DNA of 64,000 bases from Halorussus halobius (GTDB lineage: Archaea; Halobacteriota; Halobacteria; Halobacteriales; Haladaptataceae), in the NCBI RefSeq assembly GCF_004765805.1, contig NZ_SBIU01000004.1, forward strand, positions 1 through 64,000. The letters are read 5' to 3'. Positions 45,915-55,279 of the stretch are shown here, piece by piece. The position numbers and the translations under genes were made by a program. Numbering within the stretch: the first letter of the stretch is position 1; the number at the start of each line of letters is the position of its first letter. Under the pieces are notes generated by a model. It ran no database searches. It was given only the letters and a program-made list of their open reading frames with translations, and had not been told where the DNA came from.

Positions 45915-46463
45915 ATGCAACACGTGAAGATTCCGCAGGACCGCATCGGCGTTCTCATCGGCGAGGGCGGTGAGACGTTGCGCGAGATAGAGAGTCGCGC
46001 GGAGGTGCGACTCGACGTCGACTCCGAGAACGGGAAGGTCGAGGTCGAGCAGACCGGCGACCCCGTTCGCGGCCTGAAGGGGCCCGAAATCGTGAAGGCC
46101 ATCGGTCGCGGGTTCCCGCCCGAGGAAGCCCTCTCGCTGCTCGACGACGACATGATGATGTTCGACCTCATCGACGTCGACGCCGCCGCCCGGAACAAGA
46201 ACGACCTCGAGCGCCAGAAGGGCCGGCTCATCGGCGAGAACGGCCGGACGCGCGAACTCATGGAGGAGTTGACGGGCGCGAGCGTCGTCATCTACGGCAC
46301 CACGATGGGCATCATCGGCACGCCCAAGCAGGTCGACGTGGTCCGCAGCGCGGCCGAGATGATTCTCGACGGCGCGCCCCACGGCTCGGTGTACTCGTTC
46401 CTCGAACGCAAGCGCAACGAGATGAAGCGCCAGGGCATGGAGTTCCACCAGTTCCCGGGGTGA
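45915..46463 (+). CDS. KH-domain ribosome-assembly protein (Pno1/Dim2-like)
   Basis: A 182-residue protein with two KH-type RNA-binding domains: the first with RIGVLIGEGGETLREIE, the second with KGRLIGENGRTRELMEEL, each with a GxxG loop. This layout matches archaeal Pno1/Dim2-like proteins, which bind the 3' end of pre-16S rRNA and work with RIO1. ATG 45915 starts MQHVKIPQDR after an otherwise arginine-rich frame. The presence of rio1 3 kb upstream fits the role. Confidence 0.88.
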   Translation: MQHVKIPQDRIGVLIGEGGETLREIESRAEVRLDVDSENGKVEVEQTGDPVRGLKGPEIVKAIGRGFPPEEALSLLDDDMMMFDLIDVDAAARNKNDLERQKGRLIGENGRTRELMEELTGASVVIYGTTMGIIGTPKQVDVVRSAAEMILDGAPHGSVYSFLERKRNEMKRQGMEFHQFPG

Positions 46464-46765
46464 CCGGCCCGCCCCGCCAGCTTGCCGCCGCCCACCCGCC
46501 GTGGTGACCCAAAAGCGGTCATCGCCAGCGATAGCGGTTCCCCTGCGATACCCGGCCGCGACCTCCGCTCGGGCCACGCCCCGAATCATAAACTATAATA
46601 TTTAGTCCGAGAATAACTTAGTACCATCTCTAAACACCCTCAATATATTTAAATCTATATATCAATCACGCGGTTATGTCGAGTATCCATCGCTCCGGTC
46701 CCGTCCGAACCCCCACGTATCATTCATATTAAGACGTTTATTATCACTTCCCCCGAGAACAACCG
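46464..46765 (+). promoter_or_regulatory. AT-rich promoter region of the ugp operon
   Basis: A marked AT-rich tract (about 46585-46680) in an otherwise GC-rich region contains several TA-rich runs. TTTATTA at 46737-46743 lies 23 bases before ATG 46766, a good TATA box. The tract may bind regulators such as a phosphate- or sugar-responsive protein; no clear palindrome was found. Confidence 0.6.
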
Positions 46766-48214
46766 ATGGCACACGACTCAGAGCGTCTGTCAGACCTGCT
46801 ATCGCGTCGCAAGTTCCTCGTGGCGTCGGGCGCGGCGGGAGCAGTCGGACTGGCCGGTTGTTCGTCGGGCGGCGACGGCGGGGCTGCGACCACCGCGGAC
46901 GACGGCGGAGACAGCGCCGACGGAAGCGATACCGGCGGCGACGGGAGCGACGGCGACAGTGGCACGGACGGCGACAGCGGCGCGGGCGGCGACACCGCGC
47001 TGTCGGTCTGGTACTCTATCGGCGGTGACAAGGGCGACCTCGTCGCGACGCTGGCGGAGGAGTACGGCGAGGAGACCGACGGAGTGACCCTCAGTGCCTC
47101 CCACGAGGGGTCCTACGGCGAGACATTCGACGCCGCACTCCGAGGCATCCGGAACAACGACCCGCCCGCGCTCGCGCACCTCAACGCGGTCCACACCGTC
47201 CCGACGTACAACTCCGGGTCGTTCCAGCCCATCCAGTCGATAATCGACGACGTGAACCCGGACGACTACATCGGGGCCGCGCTGGACTACTACCGGGTCG
47301 GCGACGACGACCAGTTCATGGCGCTGCCGTTCAACGCCTCCTCGCCCGTGCTGATGTACAACAAGGACGCCTTCGCGGACGCCGGACTCGACCCCGAAGG
47401 CGAGGACTACGAGCCGACCTTCTCGGCGTTCCGGAACGTCTGCGAGGCCATCGTGGACGACGCCGGGTTCGACGCCGGAGCCACGTGGGGCAACATCACG
47501 TGGTTCGTCGAGAACTGGTTCGCCCTCCAGAACCAGCCGTTCGTCAACAACGAGAACGGTCGCGCCGAGGCCCCGACCGAGGTCAACCTCGACTCCGAGG
47601 CCGCCGAGCGGTTCTACACGTGGTGGATGGACCTCTACGCCGACGACCTCTACCAGCTTTCGAGCGGGTGGGGCGACGCCCGGCAGGCGTTCGTCAACCA
47701 GGACGCCGCGATGCTCATCGACTCCTCGTCGAACATCGTCGCGCAGCGTCAGGCCGCCGAGGAGGCGGGCTACGAGATGGGGCTGTTGGAGGTCCCCTCC
47801 GCGGAGAACACGTGGGCCGGCGCGCTCATCGGCGGCGGCGCGATGTTCGTGCCGCGGGGCATCGACGAGCAGACCGCGACCGCGGCCGGGGAGTTCGCGA
47901 AGTGGATCGCGAGCCCCGAACAGCAGGCCCGCTGGCACAAGGGCACCGGTTACTACCCGGTCCACAAGGACAGCATCGAACTGCTCGAGGAGGACGGCTG
48001 GTTCGAGGAACAGGACGGCATGCGACTCGCCATGGACCAGTTGCTCGACTCGGAGGACACGCCGGCCACCAGGGGCGCGCTCATCGAGGACCACGGACAG
48101 GTCAGGGACCTCCTGAGCAACGGTGCCGACCGGATGTTCGACGGTGAGGACGTCTCCACGGTTCTCTCGGACGTCAAGACCGAAGTCGACGACCTCCTCG
48201 CACGCTCGGCGTAA
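46766..48214 (+). CDS. ugpB: Substrate-binding lipoprotein of a ugp-type ABC transporter
   Basis: A 482-residue extracellular binding protein. It has a twin-arginine signal (SRRKFLVASG, RR at 14-15) with a lipobox ending in LAGC (C32), so it is probably exported folded and lipid-anchored. A glycine/aspartate-rich linker (about 35-78) follows. The PFNASSPVLMYNKDAF and AGLDPEG segments match the glycerol-3-phosphate-binding protein UgpB rather than a generic sugar binder. It is first of a five-gene operon ending in a glycerophosphodiester phosphodiesterase, which supports glycerol-3-phosphate/glycerophosphodiester as the substrate. Other sugars remain possible. Confidence 0.85.
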   Translation: MAHDSERLSDLLSRRKFLVASGAAGAVGLAGCSSGGDGGAATTADDGGDSADGSDTGGDGSDGDSGTDGDSGAGGDTALSVWYSIGGDKGDLVATLAEEYGEETDGVTLSASHEGSYGETFDAALRGIRNNDPPALAHLNAVHTVPTYNSGSFQPIQSIIDDVNPDDYIGAALDYYRVGDDDQFMALPFNASSPVLMYNKDAFADAGLDPEGEDYEPTFSAFRNVCEAIVDDAGFDAGATWGNITWFVENWFALQNQPFVNNENGRAEAPTEVNLDSEAAERFYTWWMDLYADDLYQLSSGWGDARQAFVNQDAAMLIDSSSNIVAQRQAAEEAGYEMGLLEVPSAENTWAGALIGGGAMFVPRGIDEQTATAAGEFAKWIASPEQQARWHKGTGYYPVHKDSIELLEEDGWFEEQDGMRLAMDQLLDSEDTPATRGALIEDHGQVRDLLSNGADRMFDGEDVSTVLSDVKTEVDDLLARSA

Positions 48215-48238
48215 TTCTTCCCCTCACCTCCGTCAACT

Positions 48239-49132
48239 ATGAGCACGATTCAGCGGAAGGAGATATTCGAATCCAAGTGGCAGGCGGCGCTCCTGTTGCT
48301 CCCGACACTCGCGGTGCTTGGGGTGTTCCTCTACTACCCGTTCGCCCAGACCATCGACCTCGCGCTCCAGGAGACGGAGCTGCTCGGCAACGCCGAGTAC
48401 GTCGGGCTGTCGAACTTCGAACAGCTGTTCGGCTCCGACAGGTACCGCAACAGCCTCTGGGTCACCACGTGGTTCGCCGTGCTCACCGTGGTCGGCTCGC
48501 TGGTGGTCTCGACGTACATGGCGTTTCTCATCCACGAGACGGTTCGCGGGTCGTCGTGGTACCTCGTGGCCGCCATCTGGCCGTACGCGCTCCCGATGGC
48601 GGTGGCCGGGTCGATCCTGAACTTCATCTTCCACCCCGAGCTGGGCATCTTCACCAACGCCCTCGAGGTGGTGCTCGGACTCTCGCTCAACTGGCACGTC
48701 GACGGCACGCAGGCGTTCTTGCTCGTCTGCGGGGCGGCCATCTGGAAGAGCGTCGGGTACAACGTCATCTTCCTGGTGGCCGCGCTCGGGCTGGTACCCG
48801 AGAGCCTCGACGAGGCCGCCGAACTCGACGGCATCGGCCGGACCCGGCGGCTCGTCAGCATCTACCTGCCGCTGATATCGCCGACGCTCGTCTTCCTCCT
48901 GATAATCAACAGCATTCAGTCGTTCTTCGGCGGGTTCTCGCTGGTCGACATCATGACCGGCGGCGGCCCCAACGACGCGACCAACCTCCTCATCTTCAAC
49001 CTCTATCAGGACTCGTTCACGTACAACCAGTTCGGCCTGGGGTCGGCCCAGTCCATCGTGCTGTTTCTGGTCGTGAGCGTCCTGATGTACGTCCAGCTCA
49101 GGAAGGTCGAGAAGTTCGCCTACTACGGGTGA
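48239..49132 (+). CDS. ugpA: ABC transporter permease (UgpA-like)
   Basis: A 297-residue inner-membrane permease with six hydrophobic segments. The cytoplasmic EAA loop is EAAELDGIGRTRRLVSIYLP, the contact site for the ATPase. The N-terminal part resembles UgpA (KWQAALLLLPTLAVLGVFL). It begins 24 bases after the binding-protein gene and is followed after 7 bases by the second permease, so the operon is compact. It should form the transmembrane pore together with the next gene product. Confidence 0.88.
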   Translation: MSTIQRKEIFESKWQAALLLLPTLAVLGVFLYYPFAQTIDLALQETELLGNAEYVGLSNFEQLFGSDRYRNSLWVTTWFAVLTVVGSLVVSTYMAFLIHETVRGSSWYLVAAIWPYALPMAVAGSILNFIFHPELGIFTNALEVVLGLSLNWHVDGTQAFLLVCGAAIWKSVGYNVIFLVAALGLVPESLDEAAELDGIGRTRRLVSIYLPLISPTLVFLLIINSIQSFFGGFSLVDIMTGGGPNDATNLLIFNLYQDSFTYNQFGLGSAQSIVLFLVVSVLMYVQLRKVEKFAYYG

Positions 49133-49139
49133 GTCCAGG

Positions 49140-50021
49140 ATGTCGAAACCCACTATCACGCGAGACTCGGAACGAGCCGACCGAACCACCGTCCGCGACC
49201 GCCTGTCGATCCCGTCGTGGGCGAGCGTCCACGTTCCGCTGGTCGTCCTGGTGGCGCTGTCGCTGTCGCCCGTCGTCCTGGCGGTGCTGATGAGCACGCA
49301 GTCGACGGTCGAGATATACCAGGTGTTCAACCTCGCTCCGGGGACCGAGGGCGCGTCGAACTACCTCACCGTCCTCACCGAGTACGACTTCCTGACCTAC
49401 ATCCCGAACACGGTCGTAATGGCCACGATAATCGTCGTCGGGGAGGTCACGTTCTCGCTGCTGGCCGCGCTGGCGCTCGTGTACTACGACTTCCCCTACA
49501 AGAACGTGGTCTTCGTCGTCATCCTGCTGACGCTCATGCTCCCGTTTCCGGTGCGAATCGTCCCCCTCTACAGCCTCGTCACCGACCTCGGCTGGGGCAA
49601 CTCGATGCTGGGCCTGTCGGGACCCTACGTCGCCAGCGCGACGTCGGTGTTCCTGTTGCGCCAGCACTTCCGGGCGATTCCCGACTCGATACTGGAGACG
49701 GCCAAACTCGACGGCGTCGGCCCGCTCACGTTCCTCGTCCACGTGCTGATTCCGATGTCGAAGGGCATCCTGTCGGGGGTCGTCGTCATCAACTTCATCA
49801 GCGCGTGGAACAAGTACCTCTGGCCGCTGATAATCGTGAGCGACAGGCAAAAGCAGGTCGTGCAGGTCGGCATCTCCTACATCCAGGGGACCGCCGACGC
49901 GGGCCTCACGCAGTGGGGCATCATCATGGCCGGGTCCGTCCTGGCGCTGCTGCCGCCGCTGGTCATCCTGGTCGTCTTCCACAGGCCCATCGTCCGGACG
50001 CTCGGCATCCAAGCGAACTGA
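49140..50021 (+). CDS. ugpE: ABC transporter permease (UgpE-like)
   Basis: A 293-residue second permease of the MalG/UgpE type. It has six hydrophobic segments and an EAA-type loop ETAKLDGVGPLTFLVHVLIP. Residues GWGNSMLGLSGPYVASATS precede the loop, as in UgpE/MalG. It starts 7 bases after the first permease stop and is followed by the ATPase gene after 33 bases. Together with UgpA it forms the channel for uptake. Confidence 0.88.
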   Translation: MSKPTITRDSERADRTTVRDRLSIPSWASVHVPLVVLVALSLSPVVLAVLMSTQSTVEIYQVFNLAPGTEGASNYLTVLTEYDFLTYIPNTVVMATIIVVGEVTFSLLAALALVYYDFPYKNVVFVVILLTLMLPFPVRIVPLYSLVTDLGWGNSMLGLSGPYVASATSVFLLRQHFRAIPDSILETAKLDGVGPLTFLVHVLIPMSKGILSGVVVINFISAWNKYLWPLIIVSDRQKQVVQVGISYIQGTADAGLTQWGIIMAGSVLALLPPLVILVVFHRPIVRTLGIQAN

Positions 50022-50054
50022 CCGACGAGAGAACGCGAACGGAATCCAACGAAA

Positions 50055-51173
50055 ATGACACGCATCGAACTAGACGGACTGGTCAAGGAGTTCGACTCGC
50101 TGACCGCAGTCGACGACGTCTCGCTGACCATCGAGGACGGCGAGTTCCTCGTGCTGGTGGGACCCAGCGGCTGTGGCAAGAGCACGCTCATGCGCACCAT
50201 CGCGGGCCTCGAAACGCCCACCGACGGCGACGTCCTGCTGGACGACACCGTCGTAACCGACTGGGAGCCCAAGGACCGCAACGTGGCGATGGTGTTCCAG
50301 AACTACGCGCTGTACCCCCACATGACCGCGCGCCGGAACATGACCTTCGGGATGAACTCGGTCGGGTCGTTCACCGACGAGGAGATCGACGCCCGAGTGG
50401 CGGAGACCGCCGAGATTCTCGACATCGCCGACCTGCTCGACCGCAAGCCGGCGGCGCTGTCGGGCGGCGAGCAACAGCGGGTCGCGATGGGGCGGGCGCT
50501 GTTGCGCGACCCCGACGTCTTCCTGCTCGACGAACCGCTGTCGAACCTCGACGCCAAGCTCCGCGACCAGATGCGAGCGGAGCTACAGCAACTCCACAAG
50601 GAGCTCGGCACGACGACCGTGTACGTCACCCACGACCAGACCGAAGCGATGACCCTCGGGGAGCGCGTCGCGGTGATGAACGACGGCGAAATCCAGCAGG
50701 TCGACGAGCCCCGAACGCTGTACGACTTCCCGGAAACCCGGTTCGCCGCGGAGTTCGTCGGGAGCCCCGCGATGAACGTCGTCCCGGTGCTGGTCGAGCG
50801 GGCCGGCGACCGCTGGACCGCGTCCCACGAGCAGTTCCAGGTGCCGCTCCCGTCGGGCGAGGGACTGACCGAACGCCAGTTCGCGATGGGCGTCCGGCCC
50901 GAGGATCTCGACGTCGTCGAGGACCGGGGGAACGCCCACATCGACGGCACGGTCGAGGTCACGGAACCGCAGGGCGACGCCTTGCTGGTCCACTGCCGGG
51001 TCGGAACCGACACGATGCGGGTCCTCACCGACTCGCGGGCGTCGTACGAGATCGGCGACCCCATCGGCGTGGACGTCGACGACCGGCGGGTCCACCTCTT
51101 CGACCCGGACGACGGCGAGACGGTGTATCACTCGGAAGACCGGCAGGCCCGCGCGGAGGCGGTGGCCGAATGA
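50055..51173 (+). CDS. ugpC: ABC transporter ATPase (UgpC/MalK-like)
   Basis: A 372-residue ATPase. Motifs: Walker A GPSGCGKST (36-44), Q-loop QNYALYPHM, signature LSGGEQQR (about 135-142), Walker B VFLLDEPLSNLD and H-loop YVTHDQTEAM. The C-terminal 130 residues carry the TOBE/regulatory domain of the MalK/UgpC group (GSPAMNVV, MGVRPEDL). It powers the permease pair encoded upstream. Its stop overlaps the next gene by ATGA, tying the phosphodiesterase to the transporter. Confidence 0.9.
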   Translation: MTRIELDGLVKEFDSLTAVDDVSLTIEDGEFLVLVGPSGCGKSTLMRTIAGLETPTDGDVLLDDTVVTDWEPKDRNVAMVFQNYALYPHMTARRNMTFGMNSVGSFTDEEIDARVAETAEILDIADLLDRKPAALSGGEQQRVAMGRALLRDPDVFLLDEPLSNLDAKLRDQMRAELQQLHKELGTTTVYVTHDQTEAMTLGERVAVMNDGEIQQVDEPRTLYDFPETRFAAEFVGSPAMNVVPVLVERAGDRWTASHEQFQVPLPSGEGLTERQFAMGVRPEDLDVVEDRGNAHIDGTVEVTEPQGDALLVHCRVGTDTMRVLTDSRASYEIGDPIGVDVDDRRVHLFDPDDGETVYHSEDRQARAEAVAE

Positions 51174-51958
51174 ACGCGAGGCGGCGGCTCCTGCTGTCGG
51201 GGGTAGCGGGTCTCACGGGGTCGATGGCCGGCTGCTCGGCCGTCACCGACGAGGCCGGCGACGAAGACGCGGACGACGACGCCGACCGGCCGATTCAGGC
51301 CCATCGGTGTTTCGCGGCCGACCACCCCGAGAACACGCGCCTCGCGGCCCGGGAGGCGGTCGACGTCGCCGACCAGCTCGAATTCGACGTACAGCGGTGT
51401 GGCTCGGGCGAACTCGTGGTCTTCCACGACGAGACGGTCGACGGGAAGACCGACGGCACCGGCACCGTCTCGGAGATGTCGTGGGACGACCTCAGGGAAC
51501 TGCGCGTGCTGGACTCCGACGAGCGGATTCCCCTGTTGACCGAGATGCTCGACGTCGTCCCGTCCGACGTCGCGGTCAACATCGAACTCAAACAGCACGA
51601 CATCGCGGCCGACGTCCTCGAAGTGGTTTCGGCGTACGACCACGAGACCATCCTCTCGGCGATTCAGCCGACCGTCGTGATGCAGGCCGACGAGGCGCGC
51701 GAGTCCGACGAGGTGGACGTCGCGCTCGTGGGCGTGAGCGACCCGAGCCGCGCCATCGAGACGGCCGTCTCGATGAACTGCGACCGGATATACTTCGCCT
51801 ACCAGTTCCTCGTGGAGACCAACGCGCTCGAGGTCGCCCACGACGCCGGCCTGTGGGTCAACACCGGGACGCTGGCGTCGTCCGGGCAGTACGCCGTCAC
51901 CCGCGAGATGGACGTCGACGGGTTCAGCGGGGACTCGGCCGAGACGTTCCGCGAGTAG
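51170..51958 (+). CDS. ugpQ: Lipoprotein glycerophosphodiester phosphodiesterase
   Basis: A 262-residue GDPD/UgpQ-type enzyme that hydrolyses glycerophosphodiesters to glycerol-3-phosphate and an alcohol. The signal has RRR at 4-6 and a lipobox MAGC (C22), so unlike cytoplasmic UgpQ it is probably outside the cell membrane. Catalytic elements: H45-R46 with HPENT, E71-F-D73 and H86-D87. The usual AHRG glycine is cysteine here (HRC). NIELK supplies a later metal ligand. The ATGA overlap with ugpC and the extracellular location suggest that lipid headgroup diesters are split outside and the product imported. Confidence 0.88.
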   Translation: MNARRRLLLSGVAGLTGSMAGCSAVTDEAGDEDADDDADRPIQAHRCFAADHPENTRLAAREAVDVADQLEFDVQRCGSGELVVFHDETVDGKTDGTGTVSEMSWDDLRELRVLDSDERIPLLTEMLDVVPSDVAVNIELKQHDIAADVLEVVSAYDHETILSAIQPTVVMQADEARESDEVDVALVGVSDPSRAIETAVSMNCDRIYFAYQFLVETNALEVAHDAGLWVNTGTLASSGQYAVTREMDVDGFSGDSAETFRE

Positions 51959-52114
51959 CCAGGGTATCGCGCGGGTCCCGCGTTCGCCCCCATACCCACT
52001 TATAAAAGTACCCGTGACACGGAATACCATATCACGTTTCCGGCCCCCTACCAGCCGTTCCCCGGCCGTTAGGGGAACCTTTATATAGAATGCCAATCAA
52101 TCTATCGAGTGACT
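51959..52114 (+). promoter_or_regulatory. Thermosome promoter region
   Basis: CTTTTATATAG-like sequence (CCTTTATATAGA, TTTATATA at 52080-52087) lies 27 bases before ATG 52115, a strong TATA box of the type used by haloarchaeal heat-shock genes. The upstream 60 bases are GC-rich. Confidence 0.7.
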
Positions 52115-53812
52115 ATGGCACAACGAATGGGCAACCAGCCGATGATCGTACTCTCCGAGGACAGCCAGCGCACCTCCGGTGAGGACGCGCAGTCGATGAA
52201 CATCACCGCCGGAACGGCGGTCGCCGAGGCCGTCCGGACCACGCTCGGTCCCAAAGGCATGGACAAGATGCTCGTCGACTCGACCGGCGAGGTCGTCGTG
52301 ACCAACGACGGCGTCACCATCCTCAAGGAGATGGACATCGAGCACCCGGCGGCCAACATGGTCGTCGAGGTCTCGGAGACACAGGAGAACGAGGTCGGCG
52401 ACGGCACGACCACGGCGGTCGTCGTCGCGGGCGAGCTCCTCGAGAAGGCCGAGGAGCTCCTCGAACAGGACATCCACGCGACGACCCTCGCGCAGGGGTA
52501 CCGGCAGGCCGCCGAGGAAGCCAAGGACATCCTCGAGGAGAAGGCCATCGACGTCGACGCCGACGACACCGAGACCCTCGAAACCCTCGCCGCGACCGCG
52601 ATGACCGGCAAGGGCGCGGAGAACTCCAAGGACTACCTCGCGGAACTCGTCGTGCGCGCGGTCCAGAGCGTGGCCGACGACGAGGGCGTCGACACCGACA
52701 ACATCAAGGTCGAGACGGTCGTCGGCGGTTCCATCGACCAGTCCGAGCTGGTCGAGGGCGTCATCGTGGACAAGGAGCGCGTCCACGAGAACATGCCCTA
52801 CTTCGTCGAGGACGCCAACGTCGCGCTGCTCGACACCGCCCTCGAAATCCAGGAGACCGAGATCGACGCCGAGGTCAACGTCACCGACCCCGACCAGCTC
52901 CAGAGCTTCCTCGACCAGGAGGAAGAACAGCTCCGCGAGATGGTCGACCAGCTCGAAGCGGTCGACACCGACGTCGTCTTCGTCGACGGCGGCATCGACG
53001 ACATGGCCCAGCACTTCCTCGCGGAAGCGGGCATCATCGCGGTCCGGCGCGCCAAGTCCGACGACCTGAGCAAGCTGGCCCGCTCGACCGGCGCGAACGT
53101 CGTGAGTAGCGTCGACGACGTCACCGAGGACGACCTCGGCTTCGCGGGCTCGGTCGCCCAGAAGGACGTCGGCGGCGACCAGCGCATCTTCGTCGAGGAC
53201 GTCGAGGAAGCCAAGTCGGTCAGCCTCATCCTGCGGGGCGGCACCGAACACGTCGTCGATGAGGTCGAGCGCGCCATCGAGGACAGCCTCGGCGTGGTGC
53301 GGGTCACGCTGGAGGACGGCCAGGTCGTCCCCGGCGGCGGCGCGCCCGAGACCGAGCTCGCGCTCGAACTCCGCAACTACGCCGACTCCGTGGGCGGCCG
53401 CGAACAGCTCGCGGTCGAGGCGTTCGCCGACACCCTCGAAGTCATCCCGCGCACCCTCGCGGAGAACGCGGGTCTCGACCCCATCGACTCCCTGGTCGAC
53501 CTCCGCAGCCAGCACGACGCCGGCGACTTCGGCTCCGGGCTGGACGCCTACACCGGCGACATCGTGAACATGGAGGACGACGGCGTGGTCGAGCCCCTCC
53601 GCGTGAAGACCCAGGCCATCGAGTCCGCCACCGAGGCGGCCGTGATGCTGCTGCGCATCGACGACGTCATCGCCGCCGGCGACCTGAAGGGCGGTCAGGT
53701 CGACGGCGACGACGGCGGCGACGGCGGCGCTGGCGGCCCCGGCGGTGCCGGCGGCATGGGCGGCGGCATGGGTGGCATGGGCGGCATGGGCGGCATGGGC
53801 GGCGCGATGTGA
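52115..53812 (+). CDS. ths: Thermosome subunit (group II chaperonin)
   Basis: A 565-residue chaperonin subunit forming the ATP-driven protein-folding ring. Signature segments include [42 protein letters not shown] (about 94-108, nucleotide binding) and [11 protein letters not shown]. The C-terminal tail is a run of glycine and methionine repeats (GGMGG units), as in haloarchaeal thermosomes, which face the ring cavity. ATG 52115 is used; a GTG two codons earlier is possible. Haloarchaea usually have two or three paralogues; which one this is cannot be told. Confidence 0.95.
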   Translation: MAQRMGNQPMIVLSEDSQRTSGEDAQSMNITAGTAVAEAVRTTLGPKGMDKMLVDSTGEVVVTNDGVTILKEMDIEHPAANMVVEVSETQENEVGDGTTTAVVVAGELLEKAEELLEQDIHATTLAQGYRQAAEEAKDILEEKAIDVDADDTETLETLAATAMTGKGAENSKDYLAELVVRAVQSVADDEGVDTDNIKVETVVGGSIDQSELVEGVIVDKERVHENMPYFVEDANVALLDTALEIQETEIDAEVNVTDPDQLQSFLDQEEEQLREMVDQLEAVDTDVVFVDGGIDDMAQHFLAEAGIIAVRRAKSDDLSKLARSTGANVVSSVDDVTEDDLGFAGSVAQKDVGGDQRIFVEDVEEAKSVSLILRGGTEHVVDEVERAIEDSLGVVRVTLEDGQVVPGGGAPETELALELRNYADSVGGREQLAVEAFADTLEVIPRTLAENAGLDPIDSLVDLRSQHDAGDFGSGLDAYTGDIVNMEDDGVVEPLRVKTQAIESATEAAVMLLRIDDVIAAGDLKGGQVDGDDGGDGGAGGPGGAGGMGGGMGGMGGMGGMGGAM

Positions 53813-53968
53813 AGCAGGCCGACACCCGACTCCGCCAGCCGCCGCGTCCCGCTCGCGGCGAGTGACCGAGCCCATTCTCGGTGCCCCGCGATTCGACCGC
53901 CCGGCTCGTCGCCGAGCCGGGTCGACTCGCTTCGAACGTCGCGTTCTTTTCCGGACCCGAACTGGCTG

Positions 53969-54622
53969 TCAGAAATCGCTGAGCAGCGTGTGGGTCACGA
54001 GTTCCGAGACGCCCCGCCGGAGTCGCTCGGAGGCCGACTGGCCGCTGACCCCGAGTTCGTCGCCGAGTTCGTCGAGCGAGGTCCCGCGCGGGACGTCGAA
54101 GTAGCCCGCGCGCTCGGCCGCGACCAGCGCCCGTCGCTGCTCGGCACTCAGCCCGAACTCGTCGACCACCTCGGAATCGCCCGGCGTGTACAGCCGGTGG
54201 AGCCGGAAGGTGACGTCGCGGTCGGCGCAAAACTCCCGCATCTCGACGACCGAGTCCCGGTCGGGGAACCGGACCCGGCGTCGCCACCCGTCGGCCGTCC
54301 CCGTGGCGGCCATCGGCGCGGCCCCGAGGCGCTGGTACACCGGGTAGACGCTCAGCGCCTCGTCGCCGTCGAGTCGGCTCCGGTAGAGCCGCCTGCCGTC
54401 GCGTCGCTCGACGCAGGTGGCCGACCGGACCGTCGGGTCGCGGTCCAGCCCCGCCTCCAGCGCCTCGACGTCGCCGCCGACCGCCCAGAAGACAAACGTC
54501 GGCGGGTCCACGCCGGCCGCCATCTGCGTGTCGAGTTCGACCGTCACGTCCGGCGCGGCCTCGAGCGCGGCCGAGAGCACGAGGTCCGGGGACCGCAGGG
54601 AGAACTCGGCGATGAGACTCAT
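53969..54622 (-). CDS. HTH-10 family transcriptional regulator
   Basis: A 217-residue protein with the C-terminal HTH-10 (bacterio-opsin activator type) domain: LSAEQRRALVAAERAGYFDVPRG, then LDELGDELGVSGQSASERLRRG. The N-terminal 150 residues are the matching haloarchaeal sensor-like domain, with no clear ligand motif. HTH-10 regulators are numerous in haloarchaea and control local or metabolic targets. ATG 54622 begins MSLIAEFSLR; longer starts exist but have no support. It faces the thermosome gene tail to tail and lies next to lrp. Confidence 0.85.
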   Translation of the reverse strand: MSLIAEFSLRSPDLVLSAALEAAPDVTVELDTQMAAGVDPPTFVFWAVGGDVEALEAGLDRDPTVRSATCVERRDGRRLYRSRLDGDEALSVYPVYQRLGAAPMAATGTADGWRRRVRFPDRDSVVEMREFCADRDVTFRLHRLYTPGDSEVVDEFGLSAEQRRALVAAERAGYFDVPRGTSLDELGDELGVSGQSASERLRRGVSELVTHTLLSDF

Positions 54623-54694
54623 TGGAAACAACTTCTCCGGGTTGTTTGAAAATCTATCGATGATAGTCAAAAACATTATGAGAGCGGCGGAAAA

Positions 54695-55153
54695 TCAGTC
54701 GTCGACTTCGAGCGTGAACTGCTCGTGCTCGCTGGCGGCGTTCAGCACGACGCTGGTGTTGCTCTCCTTGACGTCGGGGTCGTTGAGCAGGGTCTTGATG
54801 CCCCGATTCATCCCGTCGGTGTCGGCGAACTTGCCGACCGCGATGATGTCGTAGTCGCCGGTGACCTCGTAGACGCTTATCATCTGGTCGTGGCTCCGGA
54901 GGTTCTCGGTCACTTCCTGGAGGGCGTCGCCTTCGACCTTGAGTTGGACGATGGCGGTCACGTCGTAGCCGAGCGCGCCGTAGTCGACTCTGGGCGTGTA
55001 CCCGTCGATGACGCCGTCGTCTTCGAGGTCCTTGAGGTGGTTCGAGACGGTCGTGACCGACACGTCGAGGTCTTCGGCCAGACTCCGGAGGCTCGCCCGT
55101 CCGTCGCCCAGCAGTTCGTTCACCAACTTCGCGTCGAGATTTTCGTACGTCAT
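54695..55153 (-). CDS. lrp: Lrp/AsnC-family regulator
   Basis: A 152-residue Lrp-type regulator. The N-terminal winged helix covers about 5-50 ([20 protein letters not shown], then [19 protein letters not shown]), and the rest is the RAM effector domain ([24 protein letters not shown]). It is divergent from glnA across 126 bases. This pairing is conserved in haloarchaea, where Lrp regulates glutamine synthetase and nitrogen metabolism. ATG 55153 is preferred over one three codons upstream. Confidence 0.9.
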   Translation of the reverse strand: MTYENLDAKLVNELLGDGRASLRSLAEDLDVSVTTVSNHLKDLEDDGVIDGYTPRVDYGALGYDVTAIVQLKVEGDALQEVTENLRSHDQMISVYEVTGDYDIIAVGKFADTDGMNRGIKTLLNDPDVKESNTSVVLNAASEHEQFTLEVDD

Positions 55154-55279
55154 TACGTTCACTGACGTCCCCCCACCTTTAGAATTTTACGAATACCCAA
55201 TTCTCAGCCGAGTGCGACAGAATTGTACGTACCGGTAACGTTTTAATACTCTGTATAGTGGTATAGACCGTCTACAAAG
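55154..55279. promoter_or_regulatory. Divergent lrp/glnA promoter region
   Basis: For glnA a TATA-like TTTTAATA (55241-55248) lies 32 bases before its ATG. For lrp, TAAAATTC on its strand (about 55180-55189) sits about 27 bases upstream of ATG 55153. Between them TTGTACGTAC (55224-55233) contains a GTACGTAC self-complementary core that could be an Lrp site. Confidence 0.5.

Noticed and set aside
49217..51958. 913-codon plus-strand frame overlapping the ugp permease and ATPase genes
   Set aside because: Arginine/proline-rich out-of-frame reading of recognised genes; only its last 262 codons (from 51170) are real (ugpQ).
52097..53875. 592-codon minus-strand frame opposite the thermosome
   Set aside because: Mirror of a strongly biased gene; alanine/valine-rich with no family.
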